This document shows positions 42,047-50,151 of a DNA stretch of 64,000 nt, piece by piece. A model generated the notes under the pieces. That model was given only the letters and a program-made list of their open reading frames with translations. It was not told the DNA's origin and did no database searches. The stretch's first letter is position 1. Each line of letters opens with the position of its first letter. Made by a program: the position numbers and the translations under genes. Source of the DNA: Xylocopilactobacillus apis (lineage in GTDB: Bacteria > Bacillota > Bacilli > Lactobacillales > Lactobacillaceae); assembly GCF_033095965.1 (NCBI RefSeq), contig NZ_AP026801.1:1508001-1572000 (forward strand), read 5' to 3'.

Positions 42047-42330
42047 TCTTCGCCTACCTCTACTTCCTTGTAGCAAGTACTAGATACATCAAGCTCTTTG
42101 GCGCAAGCTCGGATACATGGTGTGTCCCAGATGCTCCCTGGGATTCCAGCTATTTTGATGTACTCTTGATCCAGATCAATCAGATAGCCATCTTCACGCG
42201 TCCAGATGTCTTCGCGATTCCAAAACTCGTCTTTTTCCATAAAAAGCTGCACTTTTTCGCACGATGGATTTTTTGTGTACTTTTCACAAAAAGCTTTTGC
42301 TTGCTTAGGATCATAAAATTTTGCTAACAT
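42043..42330 (-). CDS. small phage protein, duplicate of the N-terminus of the 42538 protein
   Basis: 95 residues. Shared pattern with residues 1-100 of 42538-43278: AKFYDP, FCE-T, CEK--LFME-DE, YLIDLDQ-YI--AG-PGSIW, TPCIRA and CYKE-EVGE. The conserved Cys residues suggest a folded domain, perhaps metal-binding. Function unknown. Confidence 0.68.
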   Translation of the reverse strand: MLAKFYDPKQAKAFCEKYTKNPSCEKVQLFMEKDEFWNREDIWTREDGYLIDLDQEYIKIAGIPGSIWDTPCIRACAKELDVSSTCYKEVEVGEE

Positions 42331-42551
42331 TTTTCTTCCTTCGTATACGTGATTTCAACTTTTGATGTCTTCCTGACGCTCTTTTTCACTACTTTTGCTG
42401 TTTTCTCTGCTTCTTCATACGTGTCAAAAAGCTTTGCGATAAAAAGGGCAGAGCTAAAGTAAAGACGCCACTTTTCTTCTCTTTCAAAGTAAACTTTGTT
42501 ATTTTCGCTGTCTGTCACTTGTATAAGATACTTGCTCTTAGTCGTCATCAT
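42324..42551 (-). CDS. small phage protein
   Basis: 75 residues, MMTTKSKYLIQVTDSENNKV, with beta-strand pattern and a basic, Lys-rich end. It overlaps both neighbours by a few bases and so is in the same early transcript. No family recognised. Confidence 0.62.
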   Translation of the reverse strand: MMTTKSKYLIQVTDSENNKVYFEREEKWRLYFSSALFIAKLFDTYEEAEKTAKVVKKSVRKTSKVEITYTKEEKC

Positions 42552-43278
42552 CGTCCTCCTCTTCGTCGTGCCAGATCAGCCCTAAAAGTTCCTGAGCAAA
42601 TGGCTCTAAACTCTTATAAGGGATAGTCCAAATTTTTCCCTTTCTCGAAAGATCTTTATCATCTGCATAAGCACTATATTTTTGTATAAGCGCGTCTACA
42701 TCTGGGCGTGAATACCACATCTGATTAGAAGTACAAGCTATTTCATAGAGCTTCCATACTTGATCTCTTGCGAGATTCGAGTCTTTACTTAAAAGAACTT
42801 TTTTGGATATAGACTCCCTATTGATGATCGTCCTTAGTCCGTCCGCAAAATCTTCCCATTTTGACGGAGAAAGAAATCGCGGATTTTCGATTTTAAAGCA
42901 CTTCAGTAACTTTTTTGTTTTTTTCCTGTCTATACCTCGTGCTGTTCTATACAGGCCACTAAGTACACTGTAATTTTCAAGTTCTTTTGCCACTTTTTCT
43001 CCAACTTCTTCTTCTTTATAGCAATCCTGCATGTCATTCTTCATTTGAAATTCAGCTCTTATGCAAGGTGTGCCCCAGATGCTGCCAGGCGCTCCCGCTA
43101 CATAGATGTAGTCTTGATCAAGATCTATCAAGTAGCCCAGATCCTTCATCCAGATAGTTTTTATACCCCAGCGTTCATCTTCTTCCATAAAAAGTATGAT
43201 TTTTTCACAAGTCTCTTTTTTTGTCTGTTCCTCACAAAATTCTTTTACTTTTTGCGGATCATAAAATTTTGCTTTCAT
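42538..43278 (-). CDS. phage protein with N-terminal duplicated domain
   Basis: 246 residues from ATG 43276-43278 (MKAKFYDPQKVKEFCEEQTK). The forty codons upstream in frame overlap the polymerase gene and are not coding-like. The first 100 residues are paralogous to the 95-residue protein at 42043-42330. The remainder (to an EEEDDDDD tail) contains no known motif. It lies immediately after the DNA polymerase gene. Confidence 0.7.
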   Translation of the reverse strand: MKAKFYDPQKVKEFCEEQTKKETCEKIILFMEEDERWGIKTIWMKDLGYLIDLDQDYIYVAGAPGSIWGTPCIRAEFQMKNDMQDCYKEEEVGEKVAKELENYSVLSGLYRTARGIDRKKTKKLLKCFKIENPRFLSPSKWEDFADGLRTIINRESISKKVLLSKDSNLARDQVWKLYEIACTSNQMWYSRPDVDALIQKYSAYADDKDLSRKGKIWTIPYKSLEPFAQELLGLIWHDEEEDDDDD

Positions 43279-43282
43279 TTTT

Positions 43283-45250
43283 CTAATCCTTTTTATAATA
43301 TGGGCTCTCAAACCCCGCTGCGTTAAGTGGTAAGCCCTCGGCCCAGTCAACGGGCTGGCACATGATATCGCGCATCTCTTCGAGTGATCCAAAGCCATTT
43401 GGTACGTCAGTCACAATCTCGTCATGGATATGGAAAACAATTGGATAACCTGCTTCTTCGACTCTAAGCATTGCGTCTGCGAGCAGATCACGAGCTGTCG
43501 CTTGCACGATGTTTTCGACCAGCTTTCCGCCGTAAGTGTCAAGCTTGGTAAAGCCGACCTTGTCACCTTGACCGTCATACACAATTTTCGAACTGCCAAA
43601 CTGATCTGGCTCTAGCCTTGGCTTTGCATACGCCAGTGATCTTCCAGACGGTAGCTTGATGAAAAGAAAGCCTTTCGACTTGTAAAAGCGAAGCCCCTTT
43701 TGTAGGTGGACAACACCACCACGGGTCAAAACTGTTTTGACCGCGGTTTCGCAGTCTCTCCAAAATTTCACAATTTTGAAGTTGGCTTCGCGCCATTTGT
43801 CGACGATTTCGGGAAGCTCTTCTTCCTTCATGCCCATCTTTAAAGCACCCATAGCTTTCATCGCCCCAACTGAACCTTGATAGCCAAGAGCCAAAGTTGC
43901 GATTTTTCCTTTTTGACGAGTTGCTTTGTCGATTTTATCCATCGGAATTTTAAACATTCTGCTGGCAGTTGACTCATAGATTTTCCCCGAAGTTCTAAAA
44001 ATTTCGAGTGTCTCTTTTTCGTCCGCGTACCATGCGATCACCCGTGCTTCAATTGCTGAAAAGTCACAGACAATCAAGCGATGACCTTCACTCGCGACTA
44101 GGCCTGTTCTAATCAGCTGTTTTAAGACGTCAGGTACGTCATCATATAAGATTTCAATATCATCGAGCCTTTTTTCTCGGACGAGCTCTCTCGCGGTGTC
44201 CAAATCTGACAAATAGTTTCTTGGAAGATTCTGGACTTGAAGCAGACGCCCAGCCCAACGGCCCGTTCTACTTGCCCCATAAAATTGGAGCAAGCCATGA
44301 AGCCGATCATCTGAGCACTTTGCGTCACGCATCATCAGATATTTTTTTGTTGATGACGTCGAAAAGCTAAGCTTAAGTCTTAAAGCTTCCGCGACGTTGT
44401 CAGGCAGATCACCTTTTGCAAGTCGGTCTTGCACGATTTCCTTGCCAAGCTTTTCAAAGGGATATCCTTGATCTGCTAGCCACTTTTTAACTTGTAGTAA
44501 AGAGTGCGGGTTGACCACGCCGGTTAAATCCTTGAACTTTTTTTCGTTTTCCTCGTTGCCCTGCTCGACCATATCAATCGCGCCATTTGCGAGTTTTGAG
44601 TCAACCGCAACGCCACGATCATTAATACGTTGATCCATGAACCAAATTTTCCATTCGTGCTCTGGAGTTTCCAGGACTTCGATTGTGTCGTCGACCGAGG
44701 ATTCGGTTCTCACATCTTGACCACAATAACTTAAAAAAGTTTTCCAGCCTTCAGGGTCATGCTCTGGCAAGTTTCTAGTGCGCATACCATTTGCTTTGGT
44801 AGGTTTTGCGGGTTTTGAGAAGTAGCTTATCAGTCTAGCTCCGCGTGGGTCTTTGACTTGATCGACTTTTAAGTAGTCCGCACATTGCTTAAGTGAGCCA
44901 GGTAGACCAAGCTCTCTTGCATGCACCATTGGGTCTCGCCAAGCCTCCGGTTTTAGATACTCTAGAGATTTATACATCCCGTGTCGTCTTAAATAGTGAG
45001 TAAGACAGACTCTTTCAAATTGTGCGTTCCAAGCGGTTTTTATAAAATCTGGTTCAATGATCCCTTCGACGATCTCGATCGGGATTTCATCTTGCGTCAA
45101 GTCACAGACGACTGTTTCCTCGTGATTGACCTGATATGCAAAAATCAAAACATCAAAACTTGGGTCGTCAGAATATTTATATAGACCTACTCTTGGTAAA
45201 TCTTGTTCGCTATAGGTCTCAATATCGATCATCAGTCTTTGTTTTGCCAT
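43283..45250 (-). CDS. DNA polymerase, family A (phage)
   Basis: 655 residues. The N-terminus has a 3'-5' exonuclease start (MIDIETYSEQDLPRVGLYKY). The polymerase motifs are RTGRWAGRLLQVQNLPRNY near 330, VCDFSAIEARVIAWY near 388 (motif A, DxSxIExR type), and HIHDEIVTDVP near 615 (motif C, HDE). Family A polymerases of this length replicate DNA of many Firmicutes siphophages. Lies with DUF2815 and DUF2800 genes in the usual cluster. Confidence 0.94.
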   Translation of the reverse strand: MAKQRLMIDIETYSEQDLPRVGLYKYSDDPSFDVLIFAYQVNHEETVVCDLTQDEIPIEIVEGIIEPDFIKTAWNAQFERVCLTHYLRRHGMYKSLEYLKPEAWRDPMVHARELGLPGSLKQCADYLKVDQVKDPRGARLISYFSKPAKPTKANGMRTRNLPEHDPEGWKTFLSYCGQDVRTESSVDDTIEVLETPEHEWKIWFMDQRINDRGVAVDSKLANGAIDMVEQGNEENEKKFKDLTGVVNPHSLLQVKKWLADQGYPFEKLGKEIVQDRLAKGDLPDNVAEALRLKLSFSTSSTKKYLMMRDAKCSDDRLHGLLQFYGASRTGRWAGRLLQVQNLPRNYLSDLDTARELVREKRLDDIEILYDDVPDVLKQLIRTGLVASEGHRLIVCDFSAIEARVIAWYADEKETLEIFRTSGKIYESTASRMFKIPMDKIDKATRQKGKIATLALGYQGSVGAMKAMGALKMGMKEEELPEIVDKWREANFKIVKFWRDCETAVKTVLTRGGVVHLQKGLRFYKSKGFLFIKLPSGRSLAYAKPRLEPDQFGSSKIVYDGQGDKVGFTKLDTYGGKLVENIVQATARDLLADAMLRVEEAGYPIVFHIHDEIVTDVPNGFGSLEEMRDIMCQPVDWAEGLPLNAAGFESPYYKKD

Positions 45251-45254
45251 AGAG

Positions 45255-45860
45255 TTACATCATGGCTGGATCATTGGCCAAAAGATCGTCGGCACTGTCA
45301 TCTTCAAACTCTGCAAAATCCGCCGCTGCGTCCGCGTGGAATCCTCCAAGTCTTTCGCCGTCTCTTACTTTTTGAACTGTTGCAAGGCTGGCACTGATTC
45401 CTTTTTTCATTGTCGAGTCATAGGCGAAAAAGCTCATCCCGACACGTCCCCACATTCCGCTGTATATTTCTTCTGGATCTGTCGGATCTAAAGGCTTTGG
45501 GTTTCCGGCTTCATCACGCAAAGTACCTACGACTTCTGGCTTATATTTGTTGGATACACCCATAAAATACATTCCTTGATATTCTTCAAGATCCGGGTGC
45601 TCAAGATCTCCGTCCCTGAGAGTTGTATTCACTGCTTCAAAAGGTGTCTTTCCAAAAATTTGTTTTTTCGCTTTGTAAGCTTCTTCTTGGCCTCTCTTGA
45701 TCTCAGCTAAAGTCTTTTTGCTGGTTTTTGGGATCAAGATCATCACGCTATACTTTGGCTCTTGACCAGCTCCGATCGCATATGGCTCGTCTAGATGTAC
45801 GTATGAAAATCTCACTAATTCTGGTGTTACTACGTATGTTGGTTGTTTTTCTTTTGTCAT
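45255..45860 (-). CDS. DUF2815 protein, ssDNA-binding-like
   Basis: 201 residues beginning TYVVTPELVRFSYVHLDEPY, with GQEPKYSVMILIPKTSKKTL, typical of the DUF2815 family, related in fold to T7 gp2.5-like single-strand DNA-binding proteins. The acidic tail (FAEFEDDSADDLL) fits an SSB-like C-terminus. It is encoded with DNA polymerase A and DUF2800 in many phages. Confidence 0.88.
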   Translation of the reverse strand: MTKEKQPTYVVTPELVRFSYVHLDEPYAIGAGQEPKYSVMILIPKTSKKTLAEIKRGQEEAYKAKKQIFGKTPFEAVNTTLRDGDLEHPDLEEYQGMYFMGVSNKYKPEVVGTLRDEAGNPKPLDPTDPEEIYSGMWGRVGMSFFAYDSTMKKGISASLATVQKVRDGERLGGFHADAAADFAEFEDDSADDLLANDPAMM

Positions 45861-45862
45861 TT

Positions 45863-47053
45863 TTATTTTTCCTCTTCTTTCGTGTCATCAAAATTTTTAA
45901 AATCGTTTTGTGCTTGCTGTAATTTATTGAGTGCTGGTCGCTTATCGCTATCTTCCACGACAGTCGGCTTGCCTTCGGGTTTATAAAGCAGGTCTCCCAA
46001 AAGCTCTTCAAATTTTTTCTTTCCAACTTCTTTTTCAAGGCTCGTAATATTTTTTAAAGTGGGGTCAGTGTAGATATCTTTAAAACCACTATTTTCAAGT
46101 ACCTGCGCAGCTGCAACTTGGTCGCTGATCACTCTACGACTACGTCCAGCTACGACTTTATAGCCTGGTATCTCTTTGCCCTCATCTAAAATCTGTGTCA
46201 GTGCATAAAGCTCAACTTTATCGAGCCATTTTCTGATCTGCGGTGCTTGATCCAAGATGTCCGCCACTTCTTGACTCGTGAGTGCGTTGGCTTCTTTAAA
46301 TTTGTACTTTCTAATCTCTAAATTTTTCTCGGCTAGGTGTCGATCGAAACCTGCTGCCTTATAGAAAGTCCATGTTTCGGGCCTATTAAAGTCCCAGTCA
46401 CCATCGCCATTTAAAGCTTGATCTGCTGCGGGTTTTACCACAGTATCACCCCAATCCAAAAGCTCACCTAAACTCATCTCGAAAGTCGACAAGTTCCCGA
46501 TTCTCGGTTGGTTGATTGTCATCCGGACAGTGCTAAAGTCATACATTGGACCAAAAGTGTAATAAGCACCCAAGGCATAAAGCATCAGTTGGATATTGTG
46601 ATCTGCCCGTACTTTGACCCCTTTGCCGTACTTCAAGTCCCAAATCGAGAGAGTATCATCGTTGACGATGATGGCATCGGATGTGCCCCAGCCACCCGGA
46701 GCCCATTGACCATAATCGACTTTTTGTTCAGTGAAAATCGCAGATTTTTTTAAGGAGTTGTAGTCTTCTATCACTAGGTCCGCATGACTTTGCGTGTACT
46801 CCTCCATCACCTGACTGTAAAACTTCGAGTTTTCTTTTAGCTTTTTGACTTCCGCGTTGTATTTTCTTTTAGTGATTTTTTTAGTCGCTAGACTTATCTT
46901 TAACTCTGCGAGTCTGTGGGCGTCAGTACCTTCCTGTGCGTATTCTGAGGTAAAATCTGGAAGTCCTTCCTCCATCCACAAAGTTGGTGGACAGTAGATC
47001 CACTTACCTGCGCTAGAAGCTGACAGCGAACTGTGTTTTGTAGGTGCTACCAT
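45863..47053 (-). CDS. DUF2800 protein, PD-(D/E)xK/Cas4-like exonuclease
   Basis: 396 residues. The pattern SAGKWIYCPPTLWMEEGLP at the start with later TSDAIIVNDDTLSIWDLKYG (the D-(x)n-D-x-K type core, near 130-150) matches DUF2800, a RecB/Cas4-like nuclease group involved in phage recombination. It is not a CRISPR-adaptation Cas4. It lies two bases upstream of the ssDNA-binding gene. Confidence 0.88.
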   Translation of the reverse strand: MVAPTKHSSLSASSAGKWIYCPPTLWMEEGLPDFTSEYAQEGTDAHRLAELKISLATKKITKRKYNAEVKKLKENSKFYSQVMEEYTQSHADLVIEDYNSLKKSAIFTEQKVDYGQWAPGGWGTSDAIIVNDDTLSIWDLKYGKGVKVRADHNIQLMLYALGAYYTFGPMYDFSTVRMTINQPRIGNLSTFEMSLGELLDWGDTVVKPAADQALNGDGDWDFNRPETWTFYKAAGFDRHLAEKNLEIRKYKFKEANALTSQEVADILDQAPQIRKWLDKVELYALTQILDEGKEIPGYKVVAGRSRRVISDQVAAAQVLENSGFKDIYTDPTLKNITSLEKEVGKKKFEELLGDLLYKPEGKPTVVEDSDKRPALNKLQQAQNDFKNFDDTKEEEK

Positions 47054-47277
47054 AAGTGAATCCTTTCTCTGATTAAACTGACCAGTTCTTCTCCAACCTC
47101 ATTTAAGGCCGAGTTTGGTAAATCTGGATACCTTGGATACTTTTCTACTATTTCATGCTGCAAGGGATCACAGATTTCACTGTTCGGATCATTTTCTAAA
47201 ATGAAGTTGAAAAGAGTATCAATTTGATCTTGAGCTTTGCTATTATCCATACTTAATAATTGTTTTTCGATTGTCAT
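47047..47277 (-). CDS. small acidic phage protein
   Basis: 76 residues, MTIEKQLLSMDNSKAQDQID, with EICDPLQHEIVEKYPRYPDL in the centre. It overlaps both neighbours (four and seven bases). No recognised family. Confidence 0.62.
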   Translation of the reverse strand: MTIEKQLLSMDNSKAQDQIDTLFNFILENDPNSEICDPLQHEIVEKYPRYPDLPNSALNEVGEELVSLIRERIHLW

Positions 47278-47630
47278 GCCAGAGCCTTCACTTCCTGGAT
47301 AAAGTCCGCGTAGTCTTCTTCTTTGAGCTTAGAAATGCCCGTGGCCTTATACTTTTTAAGAATCGCCATTGCCTCATCGCGTTTTTTCAAAAGGACGGGT
47401 CCAAAGGCACCTTTTACATCATCCAGTGTGAGTTTTGTTGGCTTTGCCTCTGGCACTGCTTCTGCCACGGGCTCAGTCTTTGGTGTCGCCTTTTCTACTT
47501 TTGGTGCTGTTTTTTTCGGGGGTGTGCTGATATCTGCTTCGACCTTTCCGCCAGTCATCCCACTCGCCAAGTCTTCAACACTTTTAACTAGATCGGCCCA
47601 ATTCTCGCCTTTTACTGTTATTTCTATCAT
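47274..47630 (-). CDS. phage protein with Pro/Lys/Thr-rich linker
   Basis: 118 residues. An N-terminal beta segment (MIEITVKGENWADLVKSVED) and a C-terminal helical domain (KLTLDDVKGAFGPVLLKKRD, ISKLKEEDYADFIQEVKAL) are joined by a linker of Pro, Ala, Lys and Glu. Proteins of this build stand at the start of DUF2800/polymerase operons in many lactobacillus phages. Its exact role is not known. Confidence 0.65.
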   Translation of the reverse strand: MIEITVKGENWADLVKSVEDLASGMTGGKVEADISTPPKKTAPKVEKATPKTEPVAEAVPEAKPTKLTLDDVKGAFGPVLLKKRDEAMAILKKYKATGISKLKEEDYADFIQEVKALA

Positions 47631-47644
47631 TTTTTACTCCTTCT

Positions 47645-47712
47645 GGGCTTGCTAGCCCTGCTATAATAAAGTTGTTATATTTTTTATGACTGCTCGTTTG
47701 TTGCCGCAAACG
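47645..47712 (-). promoter_or_regulatory. structured leader of the replication operon
   Basis: Non-coding interval with two hairpins, GGGCT-TGCT-AGCCC (47645-47658) just upstream of the AAGGAG ribosome site, and CGTTTG...CAAACG (47695-47712). A minus-strand TATTAT between them may be a -10. The arrangement suggests a promoter or regulated leader; only the hairpins are certain. Confidence 0.4.
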
Positions 47713-47719
47713 GGCTTTT

Positions 47720-47821
47720 TTACTCCCCTAAAACTTTCTGGATAATGCCTAAGATAATCACTACATAAGCAATCGCCATTAGTACATATCCGAGTTTTTC
47801 GCCAAGCGTTTTACTCTTCAT
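47720..47821 (-). CDS. 33-residue membrane peptide
   Basis: MKSKTLGEKLGYVLMAIAYV and a hydrophobic end (VIILGIIQKVLGE), one transmembrane helix, with a perfect ribosome site AGGAGG seven bases upstream of ATG. Part of the early phage operon. Function unknown. Confidence 0.65.
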   Translation of the reverse strand: MKSKTLGEKLGYVLMAIAYVVIILGIIQKVLGE

Positions 47822-47830
47822 CGCTGCCTC

Positions 47831-48256
47831 CTAAATCACGATCACGTAGTACCCTTTTTCTAGCCCATCATTGATAAATTTTTGTAAAGTTCTTAGTGGC
47901 TTTTTTTCAAAGTCTTTGACCTCGTCCTCCTTAGTCCTTGCTACTTTCTCAAATTCTTTAAGGGTCGTATCTAGGGTCAGTCCATTCCATGCTGATATGT
48001 ATCCATCCTCATGCGCGTACGCTAGGTAGACCACGAAAAAAGGATGCTCTAGTACATCGTGGGGATCCTTGTAATAAAAAATTTTGGGCTTTTTAGGTAG
48101 ATACGTTCCAGTGAGATAAGATTCATACGGATAAGTATCAAAATCATCTTCATCGTCTTCCTCAAAATTCTTTAATTTCTTTTTGTAAAGGACGTAAGTC
48201 ACCAGCAAGGACAGCCACCAATCAAAAATCAGAAAAAGTATGACGGCTTTTAGCAC
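47831..48256 (-). CDS. membrane-anchored phage protein
   Basis: 141 residues with one N-terminal transmembrane helix (AVILFLIFDWWLSLLVTYVL, residues 4-23) and an acidic cytoplasmic part (EEDDEDDFDTYPYESYL) then a compact domain. No family recognised. Possibly a host-takeover or exclusion protein. Confidence 0.62.
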   Translation of the reverse strand: MLKAVILFLIFDWWLSLLVTYVLYKKKLKNFEEDDEDDFDTYPYESYLTGTYLPKKPKIFYYKDPHDVLEHPFFVVYLAYAHEDGYISAWNGLTLDTTLKEFEKVARTKEDEVKDFEKKPLRTLQKFINDGLEKGYYVIVI

Positions 48257-48537
48257 TCTTCTTCTCCCGCAAAAATTACAAAATCTTTTCTACAAAATTT
48301 ATTGATAAAGTGGTCGAGTTCATCCGGCGTAAGTGATCGCGTTGCATCTTTGATACTTGCCGTCTTGTAGTGCTCTTTTAAATCCTCAAAATCTTTCAAG
48401 ATGTCACTGTCGCTCTGATTCGCGTTGAGGTTGTGCGCTCGGTAGATGTAGTCAGCACCACGTCGCTGGAAGATCCAAACTCTGTAGTAGTTGTATCTCT
48501 TAAGCTTTGTCTTGATATCTGTACTAATTTTTATCAT
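48250..48537 (-). CDS. small phage protein
   Basis: 95 residues from MIKISTDIKTKLKRYNYYRV; the 11 codons upstream overlap the preceding gene. Basic start and an end with two Cys. No known motif. Overlaps neighbours by 7 and 14 bases. Confidence 0.6.
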   Translation of the reverse strand: MIKISTDIKTKLKRYNYYRVWIFQRRGADYIYRAHNLNANQSDSDILKDFEDLKEHYKTASIKDATRSLTPDELDHFINKFCRKDFVIFAGEEEC

Positions 48538-48706
48538 TTTCGTGTACCTTGTCGTAAATACTAAAAGCAATGTAAAATGCGAAAATTGCTAGTACAAAGA
48601 TCGCTATTATTTTTACGATGATGTCAAAAGTAACTTGAAGTCCCACAAGTGAATCAAGATACAAAATCGCTAGTGTAGTGCACATACTTATTAAAAAAGA
48701 TTTCAT
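48524..48706 (-). CDS. 60-residue membrane protein
   Basis: Two transmembrane segments (FLISMCTTLAILYLDSLVG, about 4-22, and IIVKIIAIFVLAIFAFYIAF, about 29-48) and a charged end. Overlaps the adjacent genes by 4 and 14 bases. Early phage gene, function unknown. Confidence 0.62.
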   Translation of the reverse strand: MKSFLISMCTTLAILYLDSLVGLQVTFDIIVKIIAIFVLAIFAFYIAFSIYDKVHENDKN

Positions 48707-49038
48707 TTAACGCCTTTCTCCATTTCTCTCGTGATTTCTGGAAACCACTCTCTCATGAACTTGCTGAATCCGACTGGCTCAAAAAGATAAGTTCTTCGGC
48801 CACCCGTGCCCGCATACATAACGCACTTATGCTCTAGTAGAGGCCGGAATTTTTTGCTGTAGAGTACTTTTTTGATCCATTCCCGCTTCCGGTGGTATCG
48901 CTTTTCTACATCTCCCATCGTCCACCAACAGCTTAAATCCGCCTTTTTTCTTAAGTCGTTGACTTCTGCTTTTGGTAAGATCTCGAAGCCCTCAGGTATG
49001 GGAATCGTAAGACTGTCGAGCCTAATGGTTTGTTGCAT
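48703..49038 (-). CDS. DUF771-like phage DNA-binding protein
   Basis: 111 residues with CWWTMGDVEKRYHRKREWIK (about 37-56) and GGRRTYLFEPVGFSKFMREW, as in DUF771 proteins encoded next to cro in Firmicutes prophages. These have an excisionase-like winged helix and may bind phage DNA. There is no other excisionase candidate in the prophage. Confidence 0.78.
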   Translation of the reverse strand: MQQTIRLDSLTIPIPEGFEILPKAEVNDLRKKADLSCWWTMGDVEKRYHRKREWIKKVLYSKKFRPLLEHKCVMYAGTGGRRTYLFEPVGFSKFMREWFPEITREMEKGVK

Positions 49039-49312
49039 TTTTTACCGCCTCTTTTTTGTTCATAAAAGTGAATTTAATTGATTTTCTTGTTCTCTTTCGT
49101 GAACACCTAGGGTAAAAAAAATCCTCTACTTGGCTAATAGAATACCCTAAAGATTTAAGAATCTTTTCAAGATCTTCCGCAGAAAGCTTCGAAGTTCCCT
49201 GTTCGCGTCTTGCATAGTGACTTCTTGTCCACCCAAGCTCTTTTGCGAAGTCCTCTTGAGTAAGGCCCTTCGCAATTCGTTCTGCTTTAATCCTTTTCAG
49301 ATTTACTGGCAT
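49022..49312 (-). CDS. cro: Cro-like XRE-family repressor
   Basis: 96 residues. An XRE HTH covers about 5-60, KAERIAKGLTQEDFAKELG then WTRSHYARREQGTSKLSAED. A basic tail follows (CSRKRTRKSIKF). It is divergent from cI across a 166-bp operator region and opens the lytic transcript, so it is the Cro equivalent. Confidence 0.9.
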   Translation of the reverse strand: MPVNLKRIKAERIAKGLTQEDFAKELGWTRSHYARREQGTSKLSAEDLEKILKSLGYSISQVEDFFYPRCSRKRTRKSIKFTFMNKKEAVKNATNH

Positions 49313-49363
49313 TTTTTGCCTCTCCCTTCTTTTTTATTGTCTTTTATTTTTTAAGACAAGACC

Positions 49364-49446
49364 ATATTATGACCATTGTTCACGTTTGTCAACCATTTTT
49401 TACAAAAAATGATTTTATTGCCCATTTTATGAACTTAGAATATACT
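49364..49446. promoter_or_regulatory. cro/cI divergent promoters (genetic switch)
   Basis: For cro, minus-strand TTGACA (49387-49392), 17 bp, TAATAT (49364-49369). For cI, plus-strand TTGCCC (49418-49423), 17 bp, TATACT (49441-49446). Partial dyads TGAACAATGGTCA and GTTCACGTTTGTCAAC over the cro promoter are candidate operators. Confidence 0.8.
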
Positions 49447-49478
49447 AAAAGGTATAAAGCTAAAGGAGGTGTCGACAA

Positions 49479-50135
49479 GTGAGAACAAATGATGAACTCG
49501 TAGAAGTTATAAACCAATTACTAAAAGAAAACGGTCAAAGCCCTACAGAGTTAGCAAAAGCAATGGGGGTTAGCAGATCGGCCATGTTTTACTATTTAAA
49601 CGGAAAACGAACCTTCCCAGTAAATCACTTAGATGATGCGGCAAGGTTTTTGCATACTTCTGTTTTATACCTTTTTGGAGTTGAAGATCAGCCGGAACCG
49701 CCAAAAAATTATTATAATTTCATCGATGCTTCTGTATCAGCAGGCGTACCGACAAGTATTGATCCTTTTACTTCTGATGACTTAGAAAAGTCAGCAATTT
49801 CAAAAAATTTGCTTGGAAAATTTGCGGATGAAAAGGACTTGTTAATGATGAAAGTAAGTGGTGAGTCAATGAATCGGATTTTGCCTGATAAATCGATGAT
49901 TGGAATACAAAAGGTAGAAAGCTTAGAAGATTTAAAAAATGGGGAAATTGTTGTTTTTTCAGATGGCGGGGATTATTGCGTAAAAAGGATCTACATAAAT
50001 AAAGAGCTAAAATTAGTTGATTTTTTACCTGATTCTACCGACAGATCATTCCAACCAATATCCTATCTTTTTTCTAATATGGAAGATGTCAAAATCATAG
50101 GCAGAGTCGTTTTACATTTGGTTTTTGACGAGTAA
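49479..50135 (+). CDS. cI: CI-like repressor with S24 (LexA-type) peptidase domain
   Basis: 218 residues, GTG start with AGGAGGT nine bases upstream. The N-terminal HTH is at 5-60 (PTELAKAMGVSRSAMFYYLN). The S24 domain has the catalytic Ser130 in SGESMNR and Lys169 in DYCVKRIY. The scissile Ala88-Gly89 lies in SVSAGVP. RecA filaments should trigger self-cleavage and prophage induction upon DNA damage, in the same stimulus range as the LexA-box toxins. Confidence 0.94.
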   Translation: MRTNDELVEVINQLLKENGQSPTELAKAMGVSRSAMFYYLNGKRTFPVNHLDDAARFLHTSVLYLFGVEDQPEPPKNYYNFIDASVSAGVPTSIDPFTSDDLEKSAISKNLLGKFADEKDLLMMKVSGESMNRILPDKSMIGIQKVESLEDLKNGEIVVFSDGGDYCVKRIYINKELKLVDFLPDSTDRSFQPISYLFSNMEDVKIIGRVVLHLVFDE

Positions 50136-50151
50136 GTAAAAGAGGTTAGCA

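Noticed and set aside
43279-43398. forty-codon N-terminal extension of the 42538 protein
   Set aside because: It overlaps the DNA polymerase gene and is not seen in the paralogous 95-residue protein, which begins at the same AKFYDP.
45863-47053. DUF2800 protein as a CRISPR Cas4
   Set aside because: It lies in a phage replication cluster with DUF2815 and polymerase A; Cas4-like fold is shared but there are no cas1 or cas2 genes.
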